NCBI RefSeq assembly: GCF_014697615.1
Contig: NZ_JACJSD010000005.1
Coordinates: forward strand, 1 to 64,000
Length of the DNA stretch: 64,000 bases
Reading direction: 5' to 3'
Source of the DNA: Nostoc sp. FACHB-280
Lineage (GTDB): Bacteria; Cyanobacteriota; Cyanobacteriia; Cyanobacteriales; Nostocaceae
The stretch's first letter is position 1. The number at the start of each line of letters is the position of its first letter. The notes below the pieces were generated by a model. That model ran no database searches, was not told the DNA's origin, and worked only from the letters and a program-made list of their open reading frames with translations. The position numbers and the translations under genes are program-made. Shown piece by piece: positions 49,469-57,858 of this stretch.

Positions 49469-49723
49469 ATGACTAAAAGCTTTCTAGCAGATACTTGTCA
49501 AACCAGCACACCGCTTGCTTCCACCAATGACTCTACACAAGCAACACCCGATAGAGAGTCTGTAAAAGTAGTAATTTATGGTTCTAAAAAAGGTGTTAAT
49601 AACACAATTCTGACTTTATACAAACTGGGTTTCGCCCAAGTTAATGAGTGGAGTCCTTGATTACCTAGTTCTAATCCTGGCGAAGTTATGAGTATATTAA
49701 CAAGGCACATTGTGACAAATTAA
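49469..49723 (+). pseudogene. Small conserved-type protein interrupted by an in-frame TGA
   Basis: The frame runs from ATG 49469 for 63 residues to TGA at 49658-49660. It then continues in the same frame for 20 residues (LPSSNPGEVMSILTRHIVTN) to TAA at 49721-49723. The join VNEWSP/LPSSNPGEV reads like one continuous domain, as in small cyanobacterial proteins ending ...WSPLxPxPxPGEVMSxLTR that I recall. It is therefore probably a gene with a nonsense mutation, or a case of readthrough. Function is unknown. It is divergent from the XRE gene and next to the transposable element. Confidence 0.55.
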
Positions 49724-49805
49724 GTTAAAAAATACGGGGCGAATAGAATTCGCGGCTACACAGACAAAACCCGCCTGCGCGGGTTTCAAAGAAAATGAGA
49801 GTAAA

Positions 49806-50237
49806 ATGAGAGCAAATTTTACGCAGTTATATTTACATTACGTTTGGGCGACCTGGGATAGATTACCTCTTATTACACCTGATATTCAAAGGTTAGTGTA
49901 TGCAGCAATTATCAAAGAATGTGAACAATTAAAATGTACTGTAATTGCGGTTGGTGGTATTGAAGAGCATGTTCATCTATTAACAGGTTTTCCGGTAACT
50001 ATCAGCGTATCTGATTTAATTAAGCAGATTAAAGGTAGTTCTTCACACTTTATAAACCATGAAGTTAAACCCAGTGATTTTTTCAAATGGCAAGGTAGTT
50101 ATGCTGCTTTTACAGTTAGTCATGATGCAATTGATAATGTTGCTCACTATATCAGGAATCAGGCGATTCATCATCAACAAAAATCAATTATTTCTGCATG
50201 GGAATTAACCTTACCTGTCGATATAAAGGGCGATTAG
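49806..50237 (+). CDS. REP-associated tyrosine transposase (Y1, IS200-like)
   Basis: A 143-residue single-domain Y1 transposase of the HUH superfamily, which nicks single-stranded DNA at hairpins. The HUH motif is EEHVHLLTG and the nucleophile is probably the Tyr in VAHYIRNQAIHHQ. The N terminus NFTQLYLHYVWATWDRLPLI matches RAYT/TnpA_REP proteins. It appears intact. It is flanked by the palindromes it would recognise. Confidence 0.9.
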   Translation: MRANFTQLYLHYVWATWDRLPLITPDIQRLVYAAIIKECEQLKCTVIAVGGIEEHVHLLTGFPVTISVSDLIKQIKGSSSHFINHEVKPSDFFKWQGSYAAFTVSHDAIDNVAHYIRNQAIHHQQKSIISAWELTLPVDIKGD

Positions 50238-50351
50238 AAATCGCGGCTATACAAACAAAACCCGCCTGCGCGGGTTAAAAAACATAAATTTTATCTTATC
50301 TTAGTCCGCGAAGGCGGACTTCGCCTGTGTAGCCGCGAATTTCATTCGCCC
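50228..50351. repeat. REP doublet next to the transposase
   Basis: GGGCGATTAGAAATCGCGGC, hairpin AACCCGCCTGCGCGGGTT, an AT-rich spacer, hairpin AGTCCGCGAAGGCGGACT, then AGCCGCGAATTTCATTCGCC. Same architecture as 35002-35117. Confidence 0.85.
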
Positions 50352-50381
50352 GGAATAATATTTCTCTCACTACAAAGAAAA

Positions 50382-52370
50382 ATGATATTTTTGGAACTGG
50401 TATTACAAAATTTTGGCCCTTACTCTGGTAGACAAGTAATTAATCTTGACCCAAGAAATGAGGACAATCCTCGCCCGATTCTTTTATTAGGTGGAATGAA
50501 TGGCGGCGGAAAAACTACGCTGATGGATGCTATTCGGCTGGCATTATATGGACAACGCGCTCAATGTTCGACGCGCGGTAATTTAAGCTATAGTGATTTT
50601 TTAAATCAATGTGTTAATAGTAAAGCTACTCCTACTGATAAAACACGGATTGAGTTACTTTTTGAGCATATTGAAGATGATCAGCCAGTCAGATATAGGA
50701 TTGTGAGAACTTGGGAGAAAAATCCTAAAGATGGTAAAGATGCTTTGGGAATTTTAGGTGATGATGATACTTGGCCTGTTGATTATCTGATAAATATCTG
50801 GGATGACTATATAGAAAATTTACTACCTTTAGGAATTTCTAATTTATTTTTGTTTGATGGCGAACAAGTAAAAGAACTAGCAGAACAAGAAACCCCACCA
50901 CCAATTGTTGTGGAAGCTATTCGCGGGCTGTTAGGGCTAGAATTAGCTGATAAATTAGCAGTTGATTTAGATGTTTTAATCACCCGCAAGCGTAAAGAGA
51001 TGGCTGATACTAAAGATTTAGCCAATCTCGAAGATATTGAAAAAAGGTTATTACAACAGCAAGAAGATTATCAAGTAGCAGAACAAGAGTTAGCTAATTT
51101 GAAAAATCAAGTTGAATATTTAGAAACTATCCAGCAAGAAGCTTTAGATAAATTTGTATCTGAAGGTGGGAAAATTGCCGCCGAACGCAGTCAGTTAGAA
51201 GAGAAAAAAAATGAAAAAACTGCTGCATTAGAAGCAATTCGACAGTCTTTATGTGAATTAGCTGCGGATATTTTGCCTTTAGCGTTAATTCCTAATTTAT
51301 TGAGTCAGGTACAAACCCAGGGTGCAAGTGAATTTCGTAATCAACAGGTGCAACTTGCCAGAGATGTTTTAATTGAACGAGATAAACGCTTACTTGAATG
51401 GCTAAGTCAGTTGACTATTGCTGCTGACCAAGTTGATAAAATTCAAGCTTTTTTAGCTGAAGATGTCGATAGTTTATATGCAAGTTCACTCCAATCTGAA
51501 GCACCTTGGCTATTAGCTGATGATGAAAGCTTGAGTCAACTAGATAATGTGAGATATCACTTAAAAAGTGCATGTAATACTGCAAAACAGCACTTAGTGA
51601 ATCTCAGAAATCTGGAAGAAGAAATTATTACGTTAGAAAGACAAGTGCAGACAGCAGCAGAACCAGAAGCTTATAAAAAATTGCGTGATGCTGTGGAAGA
51701 TTCACAAAAAGAAGTTGTACAAGCTAAGGCAAAGTATGAAACAACAAGGCAGAAATTAGCAGCGTTAACGGATGGAATTGAAATAACTAAAAAAGAATTA
51801 AACGATTACACTGACAAAAGTATAAAACATAAAAATAGAGAACATATCATTACTTCAGCTTCTAAAGTGCAAGAAACTCTGAAGGTTTTTCGAGAGAAAT
51901 TAACTCTGAGGAAGCTAAATAAATTAGAGGAAGAAGTGAAGAATTGTTTTCTCTATTTACTGCACAAATCAGATTTAGTATTTCGCATTGCTATTGATAC
52001 TAAAACTTTCGCCTTATCGCTGTTCGATTTCGAGGGTAAACCAGTCCCGAAACATCGCTTGTCGGCTGGGGAAAAACAACTACTGGCGATCGCATTCCTG
52101 TGGGGACTAGCCAAAGTCTCTGGTTTGCGCTTACCAGTAGCTATTGACACACCCCTCGGCAGACTCGACTCTTCCCACCGCCAAAACCTAGTAGAAAAAT
52201 ACTTCCCCGCCGCCAGCCATCAAGTAATTCTGCTTTCTACTGATACGGAAATTGGTAAAAAAGAAGTCGAAACCCTGCGGAAAAATGAAGCGATCGCTCG
52301 TGAATATCTCCTCAAATACGACTCATCTACCCGTCAAACTACCGTGATAGAAAATCAATATTTTTGGTAG
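50382..52370 (+). CDS. dndD: DndD, SMC/Rad50-like ATPase of DNA phosphorothioation
   Basis: DndD is an ATPase of the Rad50/SMC type needed for phosphorothioate formation. The 662-residue protein has Walker A GGMNGGGKTT (37-46), then the QVKELAEQE region, a long central coiled coil (about 200-480), the signature LSAGEKQLLAIAFLWGL and Walker B RLPVAIDTPLGRLD. It follows the RAYT element by 30 bases, so its transcription from the dndC promoter must cross the transposon, or a promoter lies in or near the element. Confidence 0.95.
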   Translation: MIFLELVLQNFGPYSGRQVINLDPRNEDNPRPILLLGGMNGGGKTTLMDAIRLALYGQRAQCSTRGNLSYSDFLNQCVNSKATPTDKTRIELLFEHIEDDQPVRYRIVRTWEKNPKDGKDALGILGDDDTWPVDYLINIWDDYIENLLPLGISNLFLFDGEQVKELAEQETPPPIVVEAIRGLLGLELADKLAVDLDVLITRKRKEMADTKDLANLEDIEKRLLQQQEDYQVAEQELANLKNQVEYLETIQQEALDKFVSEGGKIAAERSQLEEKKNEKTAALEAIRQSLCELAADILPLALIPNLLSQVQTQGASEFRNQQVQLARDVLIERDKRLLEWLSQLTIAADQVDKIQAFLAEDVDSLYASSLQSEAPWLLADDESLSQLDNVRYHLKSACNTAKQHLVNLRNLEEEIITLERQVQTAAEPEAYKKLRDAVEDSQKEVVQAKAKYETTRQKLAALTDGIEITKKELNDYTDKSIKHKNREHIITSASKVQETLKVFREKLTLRKLNKLEEEVKNCFLYLLHKSDLVFRIAIDTKTFALSLFDFEGKPVPKHRLSAGEKQLLAIAFLWGLAKVSGLRLPVAIDTPLGRLDSSHRQNLVEKYFPAASHQVILLSTDTEIGKKEVETLRKNEAIAREYLLKYDSSTRQTTVIENQYFW

Positions 52371-52454
52371 GAGATAGCTTTGAAACAATGGGGTTGAGCA
52401 ATTTGTATAAGTTTGTCTATTTACAATAGATGTAAGCAGCTTTAGAGAGTAGAG

Positions 52455-52721
52455 ATGATATCACCACATTTACTAGAACTAGAACGTGATTTAAGTGCTT
52501 TGTCATTAGAAGAACTAGAATGGCTTTTAGAACGCATGAGAAAACAAGTGCAAGCCAGAAAACAATCAGATAATTTAACTGATATTAACCATATAAATAA
52601 ACAATTAGCTACTATAACTAATGATTTAGATATAAAAACAGAAATTGCTTCTATTAATGAGGAATTTATTGTTACTGAAATGGATGGATTAGAAAAAATG
52701 TATGACGAAAAACTAGCCTAA
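52455..52721 (+). CDS. Small helical protein of unknown function within the dnd operon
   Basis: An 88-residue predicted all-helical protein (LLELERDLSALSLEELEWLL, then a Lys/Gln-rich stretch and an acidic tail). The N-terminal half resembles small antitoxin-like proteins of cyanobacteria, but no toxin is adjacent. It lies between dndD (84 bases) and dndE (29 bases) on the same strand, so it is probably co-transcribed. I do not recognise it as a Dnd component. Confidence 0.7.
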   Translation: MISPHLLELERDLSALSLEELEWLLERMRKQVQARKQSDNLTDINHINKQLATITNDLDIKTEIASINEEFIVTEMDGLEKMYDEKLA

Positions 52722-52750
52722 TTTGTATAAAAATAATTATTAACAAAGAT

Positions 52751-53140
52751 ATGGAAGCCCCAATCGAAAGAATTAAACTTTCCCAAACCGCCAAAGACCA
52801 ACTACAAAAACTCAAACGCAACACCAAAATCGACCAATGGAATATTCTGTGTCGTTGGGCGTTGTGTCGTTCGCTGGCTGAACCCGCGCCACCGTCTCCT
52901 GTACCTATTCCCCAAGATAGTAATGTGGAAATGGCTTGGCGGGTTTTTGGTGGTGAAATGTCTGATATTTTTTTACTCGCCCTGAAGCAACGTTGTCATA
53001 ATGACGGTTTAGGGACTGATAAAGAAACCTTAGCCACGCAATTTCGATTGCATTTGCATCGTGGGATTGGTTATTTAGCTGGCGACCCAAATATCAAGAA
53101 AATTGAAGATTTAATTGCGATCGCCCTAGAGAAGATATAA
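52751..53140 (+). CDS. dndE: DndE, small DNA phosphorothioation protein
   Basis: DndE is the small helical DNA-binding subunit of the modification complex. The 129 residues start ERIKLSQTAKDQLQKLKRNT, followed by NILCRWALCRSLAEP, as in the family. The C-terminal half (RCHNDGLGTDKETLATQFRL and HLHRGIGYLAGD) also matches. The gap to the following methyltransferase gene is 29 bases. Confidence 0.92.
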   Translation: MEAPIERIKLSQTAKDQLQKLKRNTKIDQWNILCRWALCRSLAEPAPPSPVPIPQDSNVEMAWRVFGGEMSDIFLLALKQRCHNDGLGTDKETLATQFRLHLHRGIGYLAGDPNIKKIEDLIAIALEKI

Positions 53141-53169
53141 GGATTAATGTAGTTCTTCTTGATATATTT

Positions 53170-54630
53170 ATGCCGGAGAGCTACTTAGAAATTGAGCGTC
53201 ATCGAGCTGCGATCGCTCGCACAGAAATCTCTCGTCCTGTAAGATTAGCCATAGAATGGTCAATCATTAACCAGGACACGACTTTTTTTGACTATGGCTG
53301 TGGTCATGGTGGCGATGTGCAGCGCGTCGGAAACCTTGGCTATACGAGTGCAGGTTGGGACCCGTACTATTACCCTAATCAACAGATAACGCCTGCTGAT
53401 GTGGTGAACTTGGGTTACGTTATCAACGTCATCGAAGATTTAGAAGAACGTAACCAAAGCCTGATTAAAGCCTGGGAACTCACCCGCAAAGTTTTAATTG
53501 TCGCCGCACAAGTCTTAATTAACGCTCCCAGCAAAGCCCAACTCGCTTACAATGACGGCATTGTAACTAGCCGTAATACCTTTCAAAAATATTACGAGCA
53601 AGAAGAACTCAAAAAATATATTGATCAAGTCCTCAACGTCGATGCAGTTCCGGTGGCGCTTGGGGTTTATTTTGTCTTCCGTGATGAAGCCGAAAAAGAA
53701 AGTTTCAAAGCCATCCGCTTCTTTTCGCGCACTTATACACCGCGAGTCCGCATCCCTAGCAAGCGGTTTGAAGATTATCAGGAAACACTGCAACCACTCA
53801 TGGAGTTTTTCACCAAACGCGGGAGATTACCTGTCAAGGGTGAACTAACAAACGAACAAGAACTATTAAGCGAATTTGGTAACTTTCGCCGCGCCTTTGC
53901 AGTTGTGTTGCAAGCCACCGATGAAGCAGAATGGGATGCGATCGCCTATCGTCGTTCTTTAGATATTCAAGTTTACCTTGCCCTCACCCACTTTGATAAA
54001 CGCCCCAGATTTTCCCAACTAGCGCCAGAAATGCGCCACGACATCAAAGCCTTTTTTGGTAGTTACGAGGAAGCTTGCGAAGTCGCTGACCAAAAATTAT
54101 TTAGTTTGGGTAGACCAAAAGTTATCCAAACAGCCTGCGAAAAAAGCAAAATTGGCAAACAAACACGCGGCGCACTTTACGTTCATGTTTCCGCCCTCGC
54201 CGCCCTCGATCCCTTACTCCGCATTTACGAAGGTTGCGCCAGCCGGACTATTGGGCGTGTTGATGATGCGACGCTGATTAAATATAACCTTGAGCAACCA
54301 CAAATATCCTACTTATTTTATCCAGACTTTGACACAGACCCCCACCCAGCCTTAAAAGCCAGCATCACCATTGACTTAAAAACTTTGTACGTCACTCATC
54401 GAGATTATGCAAATCGGGCAAATCCACCTGTTCTGCACCGGAAAGAAACTTTTGTTACACCTAATTATCCCCAATACGAAGAATTTGTTAAACTCACCCA
54501 ACAAGAACAGGAATTAGGTTTACTCAAGCAAAAAAGTGACATTGGCACACGAGAAGGTTGGTTAAAATGTCTGGCTGAACATGGAGTAGAAATTAGAGGA
54601 CATCAAGTTTATCCGATCAAAGAAAGTTAG
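53170..54630 (+). CDS. DNA phosphorothioation-associated putative methyltransferase
   Basis: A 486-residue protein matching the putative methyltransferase repeatedly found beside dnd genes. The SAM-binding motif is FFDYGCGHGGDVQRV at about 37-51, followed by GWDPYY and NLGYVINVIEDLEER, typical of class I methyltransferases. The rest is specific to this family. Substrate is unknown; a nucleic acid modification is inferred from neighbours. It is the last gene of the plus-strand dnd operon. Confidence 0.88.
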   Translation: MPESYLEIERHRAAIARTEISRPVRLAIEWSIINQDTTFFDYGCGHGGDVQRVGNLGYTSAGWDPYYYPNQQITPADVVNLGYVINVIEDLEERNQSLIKAWELTRKVLIVAAQVLINAPSKAQLAYNDGIVTSRNTFQKYYEQEELKKYIDQVLNVDAVPVALGVYFVFRDEAEKESFKAIRFFSRTYTPRVRIPSKRFEDYQETLQPLMEFFTKRGRLPVKGELTNEQELLSEFGNFRRAFAVVLQATDEAEWDAIAYRRSLDIQVYLALTHFDKRPRFSQLAPEMRHDIKAFFGSYEEACEVADQKLFSLGRPKVIQTACEKSKIGKQTRGALYVHVSALAALDPLLRIYEGCASRTIGRVDDATLIKYNLEQPQISYLFYPDFDTDPHPALKASITIDLKTLYVTHRDYANRANPPVLHRKETFVTPNYPQYEEFVKLTQQEQELGLLKQKSDIGTREGWLKCLAEHGVEIRGHQVYPIKES

Positions 54631-54740
54631 GAGACTGCTAATCATTTTGCAAGTTATACCAAATTGAAGGTTATGAAACTATGCAGTAACTATGGCAAGA
54701 TAACTGCAATTCGCTCCAGTGAGTAAGGAATATCGAAACG

Positions 54741-56252
54741 ATGAAAGAAATCCAAGCACTACGCCAAGCCGTCCAAAGTCGCAAAATGGGGGCTTTGTTA
54801 TTGCTGGGTTTTGCATCGGGATTGCCTTTGTTCTTAACTAGTAGAACATTGCAATTGTGGATGCAAGATGCCAAGGTTGATATCGGCAAAATTACTTTAT
54901 TTGGTTTGTTGGCGTTGCCTTATTCTCTCAAATTTTTGTGGTCGCCGTTGTTAGATAGGTTTGTACCGCCGTTTTTGGGCGCGAGACGAGGTTGGTTGAT
55001 TTTAACTCAAGTTGGTTTAGCAATTGCGATCGCCACTCTTGCATTACAACAGCCTTCCCAAAGTGACCAAGTATTGCAAATACTAGCCATCAACTGTTTA
55101 ATTATCACCTTTTTAAGTGCCACCCAAGACATCGCTGGTGATGCTTACCGCACCGATATCTTAAACCCTCTAGAAGCAGAAGCCGGTGCATCAGTTTGGG
55201 TACTCGGCTATCGTGTTGCTTTGTTTGTTACTAGTTCTCTAGCTTTGGTTTTAGCTGATCACTTACCTTGGAACAGTGTTTACTTACTGATGGCTGCTTT
55301 AATGGCAGGGAGTATCTTTGTCAGCTTATCAGCCCCCAGAGAACCACAGGTAAGTAATCACAGAGAAACCGCCCCTATATCTGTCAAAGATGTGATATTC
55401 GTACTATTTATCACAGGCTTGGTAGCTGGTTTACTGGGAGGAGTTTTTCTTGGCTATATTGCTTTGCCTGTGTTTTATTGGCTATTGGCAGGTTTGATAA
55501 TAGCTTGGATAGTTTCATCTTTATTATTGCCTGATGAATTACTGGGTGAAGCTCAAGAAAATCAAGCCCCTCAAAACTTACAACAAGCAATTTTTCTGCC
55601 TTTTAAAGAATTTTTTCATCGCTTTGGCTTAACTCAAGCTGGTGCAATTCTGATATTTATCATTCTTTATAAACTGGGTGATTCTTTGGTTGGTATCACA
55701 GCTAATTTATTTTTGCGAGAAATCAGCTTTACTAAAACTGAAATTGGTGCAATTCAAGCAGGGATTGGCTTTCTTGCCACAACTGTCGGTGTATTAGCTG
55801 GTGGGGTAATCTTAACCAAAATTCACCTAAATCGCGGTTTATGGATATTTGGCATACTGCAATTATTGAGTAACTTGGGTTATTATGCTTTAGCTGTTGC
55901 TGGCAAAAATTACTCGTTATTAATTTTGGCAGTAAATATCGAAAATTTTAGTGCCGGATTAGTAACAGTTGCTACAGTGGCCTTTTTAATGAACCTCTGC
56001 AATCACCGTTTTACAACCACTCAATTTGCATTATTTTCTAGCTTAATGGCGATTAGTAGAGATGTTCTTTCAGCACCGGCAGGCGATTGGGCAAAAGCCA
56101 CAGGCTGGCCTTTGTTTTTCTTATTAACCCTAGTAGCAGCCTTGCCAGGATTGTTACTTTTACCGTTTGTTGCTCCCTGGAATCAAAAGCCAATGATAAT
56201 ATCTAGACCAGGACTAGAGGAAGAAGATGAGGATGTATGGGAAGCCAAGTAA
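54741..56252 (+). CDS. AmpG-like MFS permease
   Basis: A 503-residue major facilitator with about 12-14 membrane helices. The start GALLLLGFASGLPLFLTSRT and the block PYSLKFLWSPLLDRFVPPFL are the signature of AmpG, which imports muropeptides (GlcNAc-anhydroMurNAc peptides) during peptidoglycan recycling. The LSATQDIAGDAYRTDIL block also fits. Its C terminus is acidic. It overlaps the next gene by 16 bases. The gene begins 110 bases past the Dnd methyltransferase and is outside that operon by function. Confidence 0.88.
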   Translation: MKEIQALRQAVQSRKMGALLLLGFASGLPLFLTSRTLQLWMQDAKVDIGKITLFGLLALPYSLKFLWSPLLDRFVPPFLGARRGWLILTQVGLAIAIATLALQQPSQSDQVLQILAINCLIITFLSATQDIAGDAYRTDILNPLEAEAGASVWVLGYRVALFVTSSLALVLADHLPWNSVYLLMAALMAGSIFVSLSAPREPQVSNHRETAPISVKDVIFVLFITGLVAGLLGGVFLGYIALPVFYWLLAGLIIAWIVSSLLLPDELLGEAQENQAPQNLQQAIFLPFKEFFHRFGLTQAGAILIFIILYKLGDSLVGITANLFLREISFTKTEIGAIQAGIGFLATTVGVLAGGVILTKIHLNRGLWIFGILQLLSNLGYYALAVAGKNYSLLILAVNIENFSAGLVTVATVAFLMNLCNHRFTTTQFALFSSLMAISRDVLSAPAGDWAKATGWPLFFLLTLVAALPGLLLLPFVAPWNQKPMIISRPGLEEEDEDVWEAK

Positions 56253-56641
56253 TTGTTGTTATTGGTACATTTATTCTTTTACTTACAGGTTTGTTACTTG
56301 GCTATGTCCTGTCACAATTAGTACTGGGATTTTTGACTTTTAATCTCTTTACCTTTTTTGGTACACTCAGCCTAATTTTAATTTTCGGTACACTGTATTA
56401 CGTTTTATTTTGGCAGTTACGCCGAGAACAATCCAGCGTTGTGCCGGAAAGTATGTCCGCAACAGAGATTAACGATCGCATCACCGACAACCAACTCAAA
56501 AACAGGCTGATTGCCAAGTTAGACGGTGATACCGCCACAGCTGAACGCTTAATTGAACAAGCCAAGCAAAATTATCCCGGTATGCCAGAAAGTTGGTATT
56601 GCGAGCGAGTTATGGATGATTTAGAACGCGATCGGCGTTAA
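56237..56641 (+). CDS. Small membrane protein of unknown function
   Basis: A 134-residue protein with two N-terminal membrane helices (residues about 4-30 and 33-56) and a soluble C-terminal part of about 75 residues ending in ESWYCERVMDDLERDRR. I do not recognise the family. It starts inside the end of the ampG-like gene, so translation is coupled, and it may serve that transporter. STRR-like repeats follow it. Confidence 0.75.
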   Translation: MGSQVIVVIGTFILLLTGLLLGYVLSQLVLGFLTFNLFTFFGTLSLILIFGTLYYVLFWQLRREQSSVVPESMSATEINDRITDNQLKNRLIAKLDGDTATAERLIEQAKQNYPGMPESWYCERVMDDLERDRR

Positions 56642-56688
56642 GGTTAAAGAAGAGAGGCAGGAGGCAGGGGGCAGAGGAAAATGCTTCA

Positions 56689-56708
56689 ACTCAGCACTCA
56701 GCACTCAG
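56689..56708. repeat. STRR-type heptamer repeat (inverted AGTGCTG copies)
   Basis: ACTCAGCACTCAGCACTCAG is the complement of the AGTGCTG tandem at 10218, 21716 and 37820. It is followed by CTTTTGACTTTTGAC, another heptamer-type repeat. Confidence 0.7.
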
Positions 56709-56739
56709 TTTTTTTCTTTTGACTTTTGACTTACTAAAT

Positions 56740-56919
56740 ATGGCTATAATTCGTCAATACATCGCCCCACTACTAGTACTTTTAGTATTTATCGTTGCCT
56801 TAGTAGCAGTCAGCGCCCGAATATTTTTGCCGGCTGATATGGCAGCACCCGCACCTATTGAAGAAACCGGGGTAATTTTGCCAGCTACAGCGATGGATTT
56901 ATTCACCTTTAGCAAATAA
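56740..56919 (+). CDS. Single-span membrane peptide of unknown function
   Basis: A 59-residue protein with one strongly hydrophobic helix (APLLVLLVFIVALVAVSARI) and a short Pro/Ala-rich exterior tail. The start was set at ATG 56740 (MAIIRQYIAPL). It is one base from the GTG of the acetyltransferase gene, suggesting co-translation. No family recognised. Confidence 0.6.
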   Translation: MAIIRQYIAPLLVLLVFIVALVAVSARIFLPADMAAPAPIEETGVILPATAMDLFTFSK

Positions 56920-56920
56920 A

Positions 56921-57505
56921 GTGTCTGAGCAATTACTACCAGGGTATTTAATTCGTCGCGGTTCAACATTAGAGCGATCGCTCCTTGTCAAGTTCATGCA
57001 ACGCACTTACCAGGAGCGATTTCCCCAGCAAGATTTTGCCCACCTCGCCCGCACCGTCGAGCAGTATTTATCCCAAGATACGCCTTTGTGGTGGGTAGAT
57101 GTGGAATTAGGGGTACAGGGGGATAAGGGTATAGGGAAAGTAGAGAGAAATGAGCAAGCAACTAACTATAATTCCCCTTCGTCTCCCTTGTCCCCCCTGT
57201 CTCCCTCATCCCCCATCGCTTGCCTCTGGGTGGGAAATGCCATAGATCAAGTCAGTGGCGATCGCCATGCTCATATTTTTTTGCTTTACGTCGTCCCAGA
57301 ACATCGGCGTAAAGGTATTGGTAAAGCTTTAATGCAGTATTTAGAAAAATGGGCAATTCAACGAGGTGATAAACAAATCGGTTTACAAGTCTTTGAATCT
57401 AATCAACCTGCTTTAAATCTCTACAATCAACTGGGTTATCAAACTCAATCTTTGTGGATGCTGAAAGAACTGTCAGGTTATTTCGTTGGTGACAGCCATG
57501 AGTAG
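56921..57505 (+). CDS. GNAT-family acetyltransferase with a repeat-derived insertion
   Basis: An N-acetyltransferase that should transfer acetyl from acetyl-CoA; the acceptor is unknown. The C-terminal half has the GNAT core: HIFLLYVVPEHRRKGIGKAL (acetyl-CoA loop RRKGIG) and VFESNQPALNLYNQLGYQT. The start is GTG 56921. Around residues 65-100 the protein carries a Gly/Lys then Ser/Pro-rich segment (GDKGIGKVERNEQ, then SPSSPLSPLSPSSP). It corresponds to repeat DNA of the type seen between genes, inserted without shifting the frame just before strand ACLWVGN. Confidence 0.82.
   Translation: MSEQLLPGYLIRRGSTLERSLLVKFMQRTYQERFPQQDFAHLARTVEQYLSQDTPLWWVDVELGVQGDKGIGKVERNEQATNYNSPSSPLSPLSPSSPIACLWVGNAIDQVSGDRHAHIFLLYVVPEHRRKGIGKALMQYLEKWAIQRGDKQIGLQVFESNQPALNLYNQLGYQTQSLWMLKELSGYFVGDSHE
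57110..57225. repeat. Low-complexity repeat inside the GNAT coding sequence
   Basis: A G-rich part (GGGGTACAGGGGGATAAGGG, near 57110-57130) and a C-rich part (GTCTCCCTTGTCCCCCCTG, near 57184-57202, then TCTCCCTCATCCCCC). The C-rich part contains the TCTCCCTTG unit of the intergenic nonamer repeats. The two halves are partly complementary. Confidence 0.65.
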
Positions 57506-57730
57506 CAGTTTTGCGATCGCAGTACCGCAACAATTTATTTACTGTACTAACAATTCTGAAACACCTGGGACAGTTAGTGATTAGTCAATAGTTATCTTCT
57601 CTAGTCCCTAACCTCTAGCCTAAGCGTCTCTTTTTCCCAAACAAATCTCATCATGTCGAACATAAAGTGTACAATAATCTAGCAAATACCTATCAGGCGC
57701 TGAATTATTGGCACGGGGGGTTATCTGTAT

Positions 57731-57790
57731 AGTAGTCGAAGCATAGGTGAGGAAATTAAAAAAGCATGAATGCTAGGTATAGTAAACTTT
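57731..57790. repeat. Dispersed noncoding repeat, copy 2
   Basis: AGTAGTCGAAGCATAGGT, an 8-base insertion, TTAAAAAAGCATGAATGCTA and GGTATAGTAAACTTTT align block by block with 34927-34980. Confidence 0.55.
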
Positions 57791-57792
57791 TA

Positions 57793-57827
57793 CCTCCTGC
57801 CTTCTGCCTCCTGCCTTCTGCCTCCTG
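57793..57827. repeat. STRR-type heptamer tandem (CCTCCTG/CCTTCTG)5
   Basis: Five heptamers alternate CCTCCTG and CCTTCTG without interruption. A related purine-rich form (GAGGCAGGAGGCAGG) lies near 56653. Confidence 0.8.
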
Positions 57828-57858
57828 CTACAAATCCCACTCGGCATTTAAATGACGT

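Larger units (their letters stand above)
49737..50351 (+). mobile_element. REP-associated Y1 transposase (RAYT) element with palindromic ends
   Basis: The element holds one Y1 transposase gene. Left end GGGCGAATAGAATTCGCGGC at 49737 and right end, read inward from 50351, GGGCGAATGAAATTCGCGGC share 25 of 27 terminal bases. Next to each end is a REP hairpin (AACCCGCCTGCGCGGGTT, 49769-49786, and AGTCCGCGAAGGCGGACT, 50303-50320). A third unit starts at 50228. It lies between dndC and dndD in the same orientation as the operon. Confidence 0.82.
57506..57858. other. Intergenic region with dispersed and tandem repeats
   Basis: A 353-base gap. It holds copy 2 of the dispersed repeat (57731-57790) and a heptamer tandem (57793-57827), both listed separately. 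No gene is seen. Confidence 0.5.

Noticed and set aside
43893-54630. Complete Dnd restriction-modification system
   Set aside because: No dndF, dndG or dndH is present in the window and no dndA; calling it restriction would overstate the evidence.
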